A stretch of 5,109 nucleotides of DNA from an uncultured Bacteroidota bacterium (GTDB lineage Bacteria; Bacteroidota; Bacteroidia; NS11-12g; UBA955): positions 1-5,109 of the forward strand of contig CAJBKH010000362.1 of the NCBI GenBank assembly GCA_903953615.1, in the 5' to 3' direction. Numbering within the stretch: position 1 is the first letter of the stretch; the number at the start of each line of letters is the position of its first letter. A model generated the notes under the pieces. The model ran no database searches and was not told where the DNA came from. It saw only the letters and a program-made list of their open reading frames with translations. The position numbers and the translations under genes are program-made. Below are positions 1 to 5,109 of the stretch, piece after piece.

Positions 1-1
1 T

Positions 2-2368
2 ACCCCAGTATTTGATATCATTAAACAAATTTTATTGGCTAACAATATTGATGTTTATGAATTATCACCTGCTCAAATTTCAGAAATTATATGGAACGGT
101 CAAGGTACTTTCCAAAAGCCTTACACTGGTTCAAGAGGTTGTTTAGATACCACTGGATTTGGTAGATTCATTAGATTCTACAAAGTGGCTGATAAGAAAA
201 ATATCTTGCACTTCAGAGATACGAGTATACAGCCAATCAAAACTGTAAAAGGTTATGATGGTCAAACTTATAACGCTTATTGCTTCGTTCCTCAATACTC
301 TGGTTTCTTCATTGCTAACTTTGGTTTAAGAAGTAGAGCACCAGAAAATTGTACAATGCAAAGTGGTACAGCTAAACGTGTAATCGTAGGTTTCTATGGT
401 TTATTGAACTACAGCGATACCATCATCTGTCATGGTGATAAAGTTCAAGCTTGTCCTCAATTCAACTACTTCCACGCTTATCCAGATATCTGTAACTGTC
501 TATTAGATCCTACCGACTATTGGGGCGATAGAATTAGTCAATCTGGCCAACCAAACAGAGAGGCTAAAACCAAATGGGATTTAAGTAAAGCGGATGATAA
601 TATTAGTTTACCTGCTACCATCTTTGGTCCATTCCCTTATGGTCAAACTGGTATTGGCTCTGGTTCCCCACGTTGTGTTCAATTGGGTGGTTTAACTGTG
701 CCTGGTACTGTTTACTACTTATCTGATACTGGTGGATACTACCAAGTAAGAACTGCAGCTGGTGATAGTACCGGTTGTCGCGATACCTTCCCGCAAGACA
801 TCTATGTTACTGCTGCAAAAGCATACTTTAACTTAGGTCAAACCCGTCCAGAGTGTAAAACAATTGTTGAATTCTTCGATTCATCTTCAGTATACGATCC
901 TTGTAAATGGAAATTGTATGACGTTTGTGATTACATCGTTAAATGGAGAATCAACTGGGGCGATAGCAGCCGTTCTGCTAAGAACGTGTTCTTCGGATCA
1001 TTGCCGCCAAATATTGCGCATGACTTTACAAGAAATGGTACCTTTGAAGTAACCTTAATTGTAGATACCTATTTGGGTTGTACAGATACTTTCAAACTTA
1101 AAATATACATACCGGGTCCTGTGCCGCTATTTGATACCTTTATTCCTAGAAAGTACTGTGTAGGCGAAAAAGCAATATTTAGCAACTTAAGTAAATACGC
1201 CTTGGCTGACAGCAGTATTTGGACATGGGATTTTGGTGACAATGTTTACGATAACCAATATGATACCATTATTAAATCGGGTGTTGCTAAAAATGATACC
1301 ATCACACACGCTTACACTAAAGCTGGCAGATACTATGTATTCTTACAACAAGCTTTCCAATTAAGAATGCCAGATGGTTCGGTTAAAATATGTAGCGTGA
1401 TGTGGCCTGATACAACAGGTGGTCAAATGAAACCATTCTATGTTGATATATTCCAATATGATACGGTCAAATTAATGCCTAAAGACACTTCGGTTTGTTT
1501 AAATCAACCAGTATTGTTAACAGGTAATGTAATACCATATGCAAAATATACCAGATACAAATGGAACCTTGGCTTATCTGCAACTGATACCATTATTTTA
1601 TCAGATACATTCAGAAGCGTAAGCTATAGCGCACCAGGTGTCTATACGGTAAAATTCATGGGTGATAAGAACTCAGTAATTACACAAAATGGTAAGGTTT
1701 GTCCGGCCCAAGACAGTATGAAGATTACTGTGGCGCTTGTTAAAGCCGACTTCGATATCGATACCAGCGCATCGCCAGTATTCTGTTTCGAAAACAAATC
1801 TACGAATAGTGTAAACCACAACTGGAGTTTCTACAACCAAGATGATATCATGGCGATAACACCAGCTTCGGCCCGCGCGTTCGATATTCAATTAGGATTT
1901 GCTTCAGACCCAACAGGTGCAAATGCTGCTAAGCCATGCCGCGACTTTAGAGATTCTCAAGGTGCTTACTGGGTGTGTTTAGAAGCTGTAAACAGCATCG
2001 GTTGTCGCGATACCATCTGTAAACGTTTAGTGAACAGATTCGAAGCGTCTATTCGACCACCTAACGTGTTTACACCTGCAGGCGGTAACAATGACGTATT
2101 TACAGGATTAGATAGAGAAGGCTTAACAGGTAACAACGTATTCAACATCGAGATTAAAGGTGAAGACAAATACGACCTAGTAATCTTCGACCGTTGGGGT
2201 GTGAAAGTGTTCTCATCTACCGATGCCAAAACAGATTGGAATGGACAGGTGAACAACACAGGCGCTAATTGCCCTGATGGTACTTACTTCTACCTCTTGA
2301 AATACAGATACAAAGGAAAAGATAAAGATGAGCCAGTACTGAATGGTACAGTTCAAATTATCAGATAA
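2..2368 (+). CDS. Secreted PKD-repeat surface protein with C-terminal type IX secretion (CHU_C / type B) sorting domain, 5' partial
   Basis: The frame is open from position 2 to the TAA at 2366-2368 (788 visible codons). A TTG at 35 could pass for a start, but the frame continues unbroken upstream of it, so the real start lies outside the window. The C-terminus (about 2055-2365) matches the gliding-motility-associated C-terminal domain: NVFTP (2063-2077), IFDRWG (2183-2200), PDGTYFY (2273-2293) and a final GTVQIIR. In this family the domain directs export through the type IX system and attachment to the cell surface. Upstream are PKD/Ig-like modules: one near 830-1110 with NWGD (953-964), one near 1127-1480 with WDFGD (1226-1240), and two degenerate ones near 1478-1740 and 1738-2050. 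The motif GC-x-DT recurs at 137, 773, 1076 and 2000, where it would fit a PKD edge strand. The first 270 or so visible residues are Cys- and aromatic-rich with no recognised fold. No catalytic domain is visible. An adhesin or structural surface role is inferred, and an enzyme domain could lie upstream. Confidence 0.9.
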   Translation, partial: TPVFDIIKQILLANNIDVYELSPAQISEIIWNGQGTFQKPYTGSRGCLDTTGFGRFIRFYKVADKKNILHFRDTSIQPIKTVKGYDGQTYNAYCFVPQYSGFFIANFGLRSRAPENCTMQSGTAKRVIVGFYGLLNYSDTIICHGDKVQACPQFNYFHAYPDICNCLLDPTDYWGDRISQSGQPNREAKTKWDLSKADDNISLPATIFGPFPYGQTGIGSGSPRCVQLGGLTVPGTVYYLSDTGGYYQVRTAAGDSTGCRDTFPQDIYVTAAKAYFNLGQTRPECKTIVEFFDSSSVYDPCKWKLYDVCDYIVKWRINWGDSSRSAKNVFFGSLPPNIAHDFTRNGTFEVTLIVDTYLGCTDTFKLKIYIPGPVPLFDTFIPRKYCVGEKAIFSNLSKYALADSSIWTWDFGDNVYDNQYDTIIKSGVAKNDTITHAYTKAGRYYVFLQQAFQLRMPDGSVKICSVMWPDTTGGQMKPFYVDIFQYDTVKLMPKDTSVCLNQPVLLTGNVIPYAKYTRYKWNLGLSATDTIILSDTFRSVSYSAPGVYTVKFMGDKNSVITQNGKVCPAQDSMKITVALVKADFDIDTSASPVFCFENKSTNSVNHNWSFYNQDDIMAITPASARAFDIQLGFASDPTGANAAKPCRDFRDSQGAYWVCLEAVNSIGCRDTICKRLVNRFEASIRPPNVFTPAGGNNDVFTGLDREGLTGNNVFNIEIKGEDKYDLVIFDRWGVKVFSSTDAKTDWNGQVNNTGANCPDGTYFYLLKYRYKGKDKDEPVLNGTVQIIR

Positions 2369-2390
2369 CTTTAAATAATCTTAAATTTTC

Positions 2391-2428
2391 AAGCCCCGGA
2401 CCTAAAAAATCCGGGGTTTGATGTTTTT
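2391..2428 (+). terminator. Intrinsic terminator after the surface-protein gene
   Basis: A perfect 7-bp GC-rich stem, CCCCGGA (2394-2400) with TCCGGGG (2410-2416), is extended by a G-T pair and two A-T pairs to 2391-2419. It encloses a 9-base A-rich loop and is followed by a short T run at 2424-2428. It begins 22 bases after the TAA of the surface-protein gene, as expected for a Rho-independent terminator. The T run starts 4 bases after the stem, so its efficiency is a guess. Confidence 0.88.
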
Positions 2429-2451
2429 AAGGGTGGCTTCGCTTAATTTTG
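2417..2451 (+). promoter_or_regulatory. Bacteroidota-type housekeeping promoter for mnmE
   Basis: TAATTTTG at 2444-2451 matches the Bacteroidota -7 consensus TAnnTTTG at every defined position. A TTTG at 2417-2420 could serve as the -33 element. The 23-base spacing is at the long end of what is usual in this phylum, so the -33 call is weaker than the -7 call. Transcription is expected to start about 6 or 7 bases after the -7 box, at or next to the mnmE ATG at 2458. The proposed -33 element overlaps the foot of the preceding terminator stem. Confidence 0.65.
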
Positions 2452-2457
2452 CACCTC

Positions 2458-3867
2458 ATGTTACCCAATTTATACAATACAGAAGATACCATTGCCGCCA
2501 TTGCCACTTCCGAAGGTGTTTCGGCCATAGGCGTTATTCGTATTTCGGGTAAAGCTGCTTTTTCAATCTGTAATACAATTTATAAAACCAAAGACCTTAC
2601 ACAGGTTAAATCGCATACTATCCACTACGGATTTATAACTGATGGTGAAGAAGTAATAGATGAGGTGATGTTAAGTGTGTTTAAATCGCCCCGCAGTTTT
2701 ACAACCGAAGATAGTATTGAAATAAGTGCCCATGGTTCGCCATATATTTTAAGTCGGATTTTGCAGTTGTTGATTCAAAATGGCGCTCGACTTGCCCAGC
2801 CGGGCGAATTTACCATGCGCGCTTTTATGCATGGTCGCTTAGACTTGGCCCAAGCTGAGGCTGTAGGCGATTTAATAGCGGCTCAAAATAAAGCCCAGGC
2901 TGAAGTAGCCATTAAGCAAATAAGAGGTGGGCTTTCAGAAGATATAAAAATGTTGCGCGAGCAATTGCTCAATTTTGCTTCGCTCATAGAATTGGAATTG
3001 GATTTTGGAGAAGAGGATGTTGAGTTTGCAGATCGGTCGCAGTTGAATAAATTGATTGAGCAGATCTTGCATCACATCGATCCCATTGTGCAATCTTTCA
3101 AATATGGCAATGCCATAAAGAATGGTATTCCTGTTGCCATTATTGGTAGACCCAATGCAGGGAAATCATCGCTCTTGAATTTATTGTTAAACGATGATAG
3201 AGCGATAGTTTCTGATATTGCTGGTACCACACGCGATACAGTAGAGGAGGTCTTAAATATTGAGGGCTTGCCTTTTCGATTTATTGATACGGCAGGTATA
3301 AGAGCAACACAGGATACAATTGAAAAAATTGGTATTGAAAAAGCTTTAAAAAAGATTGAAGAGGCCCAAGTGGTGATTTATATTTTTGATGTAAACGATA
3401 CTTCGTATGAAGAAGTAAAGGCGGATTTAGAAATGATAATGGCCAAGAACCAACAAATCCATTTAATGGTATTGGCCAATAAAACAGATTTAATTAGTGA
3501 AGATGCTAAAATCAATTTATTGAATACATTGAATAATGATGGGTATTCAAACACCCTTTCCATTCAAGCCAATAAAGCGAGTGAAAATGAATTGATTGTT
3601 TTGAAAACGGCTTTGCATGCCGCCATTAAAAATGGGGCAATAAGCGAAGGGCAAACCATCTTAACCAACCTGCGACATTACATCGCATTGAATGATGCCC
3701 GCGAGGCCCTGCACATTGTTGTTGAAGGGCTTAACAATCGCTTAACGAGCGATATGCTAGCATTGGACATAAAACGCGCTTTAAACGCCTTAGGCGAGGT
3801 AACTGGCGAAATTAGCAGCCAAGAGATATTGATTAACATCTTTGGAAAGTTCTGTATCGGCAAGTAA
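2458..3867 (+). CDS. mnmE: tRNA uridine-5-carboxymethylaminomethyl(34) synthesis GTPase MnmE
   Basis: MnmE works with MnmG to build the 5-carboxymethylaminomethyl group on wobble U34 of certain tRNAs, using a folate one-carbon unit, FAD and GTP hydrolysis. The 469 codons fit the family (E. coli has about 454). An N-terminal folate-binding domain (about residues 8-125) leads into the signature PGEFT (115-119) and GRLDLAQAEAV (126-136). A helical domain is split by a G domain carrying G1 GRPNAGKS (230-237, potassium-contacting Asn233), G2 GTTRDT (256-261), G3 DTAG (277-280) and G4 NKTD (341-344). Glu289 aligns with the catalytic glutamate of E. coli (Glu282). The protein ends in the canonical FCIGK with its conserved Cys466. 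The start at ATG 2458 is preferred over an in-frame TTG at 2449, because that TTG lies inside the -7 promoter box and the ATG gives the usual short N-terminus. There is no Shine-Dalgarno sequence. The G5 loop is degenerate (SIQANKA, not SAK). Confidence 0.97.
   Translation: MLPNLYNTEDTIAAIATSEGVSAIGVIRISGKAAFSICNTIYKTKDLTQVKSHTIHYGFITDGEEVIDEVMLSVFKSPRSFTTEDSIEISAHGSPYILSRILQLLIQNGARLAQPGEFTMRAFMHGRLDLAQAEAVGDLIAAQNKAQAEVAIKQIRGGLSEDIKMLREQLLNFASLIELELDFGEEDVEFADRSQLNKLIEQILHHIDPIVQSFKYGNAIKNGIPVAIIGRPNAGKSSLLNLLLNDDRAIVSDIAGTTRDTVEEVLNIEGLPFRFIDTAGIRATQDTIEKIGIEKALKKIEEAQVVIYIFDVNDTSYEEVKADLEMIMAKNQQIHLMVLANKTDLISEDAKINLLNTLNNDGYSNTLSIQANKASENELIVLKTALHAAIKNGAISEGQTILTNLRHYIALNDAREALHIVVEGLNNRLTSDMLALDIKRALNALGEVTGEISSQEILINIFGKFCIGK
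3850..3867 (+). other. 3' end of mnmE, equivalent to the attachment site used by SGI1-type integrative elements
   Basis: The last 18 bases of mnmE, TTCTGTATCGGCAAGTAA, encode FCIGK plus the stop. In gammaproteobacteria the same stretch of mnmE (trmE/thdF) is the chromosomal attachment site of Salmonella genomic island 1 and relatives. The resemblance is largely forced by the conserved protein ending. No integrase gene and no good second copy of the 18-mer lies within the window, so use of this site here is speculative. Confidence 0.2.
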
Positions 3868-4004
3868 CCACCATGCAAGACCAAACAGAAACTTATCTAT
3901 CAACAGATACAAATTACGCTTGTATAGGGGTTTTGTGATTTGTATAAATTGAAGATTGTTTGGATGTGTTATAAGCTCTAGTTAACTTTTTATTACAGAC
4001 GTCT

Positions 4005-4037
4005 TTTGCATTGAATTTGCCATTCTTGTAATGCAAG
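4005..4037. repeat. Bulged inverted repeat downstream of mnmE
   Basis: TTGCATT (4006-4012) pairs with AATGCAA (4030-4036), extended by a G-T pair at 4005/4037. Inside it, GAAT (4013-4016) pairs with ATTC (4022-4025) around the loop TTGCC. The whole would fold as an 11-bp stem interrupted by a 4-base bulge (4026-4029). No T run follows on either strand, so it does not look like a standard terminator. It could be a protein-binding site, an RNA processing signal or chance. Confidence 0.4.
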
Positions 4038-4153
4038 TGTGGAAAGGAATAAAATTCTAGATTAATTAATGATTAAATAAAATATAATGCTTAAAATCGT
4101 AGCCTAGCTTGCAAGACATTTCTTCGATGCGAAAAGCGTATTGAATTGTTTTT

Positions 4154-4184
4154 AAAAGGTAAATACAATGGCTATTGAATAGCC
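4154..4184 (+). promoter_or_regulatory. Shine-Dalgarno-like site, 4-codon mini-ORF and hairpin just before the transporter gene
   Basis: AAAAGG (4154-4159) lies 8 bases before an ATG at 4168, an ideal ribosome-binding arrangement. That ATG opens only Met-Ala-Ile-Glu and a TAG at 4180-4182, 7 bases before the transporter ATG at 4190. The mini-ORF is nearly covered by a hairpin, GGCTAT (4170-4175) with ATAGCC (4179-4184) around a TGA loop. The layout would allow re-initiation or coupling into the transporter gene. Whether it is functional is inferred. Confidence 0.35.
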
Positions 4185-4189
4185 GCAAA

Positions 4190-5109
4190 ATGAGCATAAA
4201 TAATACGTTTTATAAGTCGCCATTCAACATCGCTGTATTAGCAGCTGGCATAGGGTTTTTTATTGATGCATTTGATCTCTTTCTTTTTAATGTATATAGA
4301 ATTCCTTCGTTAAAAGACCTTGGTTTAACAACTGCCGAGTCTGCATCAACCGGCGAAATGCTCTTAGCTATGCAAATGGGTGGGATGATTGTCGGTGGAA
4401 TTATAACCGGTATTCTAGCTGATAAAAAGGGGCGTATGATTGCTTTATATGGTTCTATACTTTTATATTCTTTAGCGAATATTGCCAATGCTTTTGTACA
4501 TGATATTAATACTTACGCACTGATACGTTTTTTAGCGGGTGTTGGATTGGCCGGTGAACTAGGCTCAGGCATAACACTCGTTGCCGAAAGCATGTCAGCT
4601 GAGAAGAGAGGTTATGGCACCATTCTAGTCGCTACTTTGGGGGCGCTAGGGGCTGTTGCTGCCGGTTTGGCCGGTAACTTTTTGCCCTGGCGACAGGCTT
4701 TTTTTGGGGCAGGTGTGGCTGGATTGTTAGTTTTGGTCATGCGGGTTCGTTCCCTTGAATCCAACATGTATCTTCTAGGTAAAAATGACGATACGCCTAG
4801 AGGGTCTTTTAGGTTTTTATTTTCTTCTCGTCAAAGATCAGTGCGCTATTTGGCGTGTATTTTAATGGGCGTACCTATCTGGTATAGTGTTGGTCTGCTC
4901 ATTACCCTTTCCCCAGAGTTGGCTGCAATGCATCACATTGATGGGTTAAAATTATCTACTTGTTTTATATTATTTCAAATTGGAATCGCTTCAGGCGATT
5001 TATCTAGCGGCATCTTTAGTCAGGTATTCAAGAACAGAAAGAAGGTGCTACTTGTATTTATGCTCATTGGTGTATTTTCTACTATCTATCATTTTATCCG
5101 AATGTCCTA
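4190..5109 (+). CDS. Major facilitator superfamily (MFS) transporter, 3' partial
   Basis: From ATG 4190 the frame stays open to the window edge (306 codons plus two bases). An in-frame stop at 4160-4162 limits upstream extension. A TTG at 4175 is the only other plausible start and would add five residues. The product is strongly hydrophobic, with about nine membrane helices visible near residues 12-34, 55-77, 83-103, 107-131, 141-163, 168-187, 219-242, 254-274 and 283-303, so roughly three of twelve are missing. MFS motif A is GILADKKGR (74-82) between helices 2 and 3. RFLAGVGLAGELG (113-125) in helix 4 resembles motif B. A second motif-A-like loop (GDLSSG 269-274, then KNRKK 281-285) follows helix 8, as expected from the internal duplication. 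Acidic Asp26 and Asp29 in helix 1 recall proton-coupled organic-acid or metabolite symporters (AAHS/MHS-like). The substrate cannot be told. Its codon use is T-ending like mnmE and unlike the surface-protein gene. Confidence 0.92.
   Translation, partial: MSINNTFYKSPFNIAVLAAGIGFFIDAFDLFLFNVYRIPSLKDLGLTTAESASTGEMLLAMQMGGMIVGGIITGILADKKGRMIALYGSILLYSLANIANAFVHDINTYALIRFLAGVGLAGELGSGITLVAESMSAEKRGYGTILVATLGALGAVAAGLAGNFLPWRQAFFGAGVAGLLVLVMRVRSLESNMYLLGKNDDTPRGSFRFLFSSRQRSVRYLACILMGVPIWYSVGLLITLSPELAAMHHIDGLKLSTCFILFQIGIASGDLSSGIFSQVFKNRKKVLLVFMLIGVFSTIYHFIRMS

Larger units (their letters stand above)
3868..4189. other. AT-rich intergenic region without a convincing gene
   Basis: These 322 bases carry stop codons in all frames and no recognisable RNA gene. 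The longest ORF worth noting is ATG 3873 to TGA 3938 (21 codons), beginning 5 bases after the mnmE stop. It has no Shine-Dalgarno sequence and no recognised homology. No TAnnTTTG promoter box is perfect. The best is TGAATTTG at 4012-4019, one mismatch, without a good -33 partner. No hairpin followed by a T run is seen, so mnmE lacks an obvious intrinsic terminator. The stretch 4048-4100 is extremely AT-rich and includes the palindrome ATTAATTAAT (4061-4070). The region could be a long leader, a spacer, or decayed coding sequence. Confidence 0.7.

Noticed and set aside
35..37. TTG at 35 as the start of the surface-protein gene.
   Set aside because: The frame is open upstream to the window edge, there is no ribosome-binding site or promoter, and no signal peptide follows, although a type IX secreted protein needs one.
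864..1052. A 62-residue + strand open frame.
   Set aside because: It is an out-of-frame shadow inside the surface-protein gene.
1673..2259. Open frames on the minus strand at 1673-1891 and 1966-2259.
   Set aside because: They lie antisense to the surface-protein gene, have no recognisable domains, and are explained by the composition of the coding strand.
416..2492. The octamer GATACCAT recurs at 416, 1262, 1295, 1586, 2009 and 2485.
   Set aside because: All but the last lie in the same frame of the surface-protein gene and encode Asp-Thr-Ile, a recurring strand motif with preferred codons. The spacing is irregular, so it is not a DNA repeat array.
3378..3884. Minus-strand open frames at 3378-3563 and 3678-3884.
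   Set aside because: They lie antisense to conserved MnmE coding sequence and show no family features.
4023..4039. TTCTTGTAATGCAAGTG resembles the last 18 bases of mnmE and could be read as a second attachment-site copy.
   Set aside because: The match needs gaps and fails in the central bases. The sequence is also accounted for by the inverted repeat at 4005-4037.
4210..4488. A 92-residue minus-strand open frame.
   Set aside because: It lies entirely antisense to the transporter gene, whose + strand frame carries clear MFS motifs.

Overview
The window looks like chromosomal DNA of a Bacteroidota bacterium. Three things point there. The first gene ends in a gliding-motility-type (CHU_C / type B) sorting domain of the type IX secretion system. 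A promoter matching the Bacteroidota -7 consensus TAnnTTTG lies before mnmE, and no Shine-Dalgarno sequence precedes that gene. I cannot place the organism below phylum.

Three protein genes lie on the + strand. (1) Positions 2-2368 hold the 3' part of a large secreted, PKD-rich surface protein whose start lies upstream of the window. (2) An 89-bp gap (2369-2457) carries a strong intrinsic terminator followed by a promoter whose -7 box ends only 6 bases before the next ATG. (3) Positions 2458-3867 hold a complete mnmE (tRNA-modifying GTPase). (4) A 322-bp AT-rich gap (3868-4189) contains no convincing gene. It holds a 21-codon ORF just after mnmE, a bulged inverted repeat, and a ribosome-binding-site/mini-ORF/hairpin arrangement before the next gene. 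(5) Positions 4190-5109 hold the first 306 codons of a major facilitator superfamily transporter that runs off the 3' edge.

The genes do not form an obvious pathway. The surface protein is closed off by its own terminator. mnmE is a housekeeping translation gene with its own, probably leaderless, promoter. The transporter is separated by a long gap and probably has its own transcription signals. Codon choice differs: the surface-protein gene favours C-ending Phe/Tyr codons, as in strongly expressed genes, while mnmE and the transporter favour T-ending ones.

I see no clear undescribed system. The points most worth following are the leaderless mnmE promoter, the end of mnmE as a possible integration site next to a gene-poor stretch, and the structured leader before the transporter.
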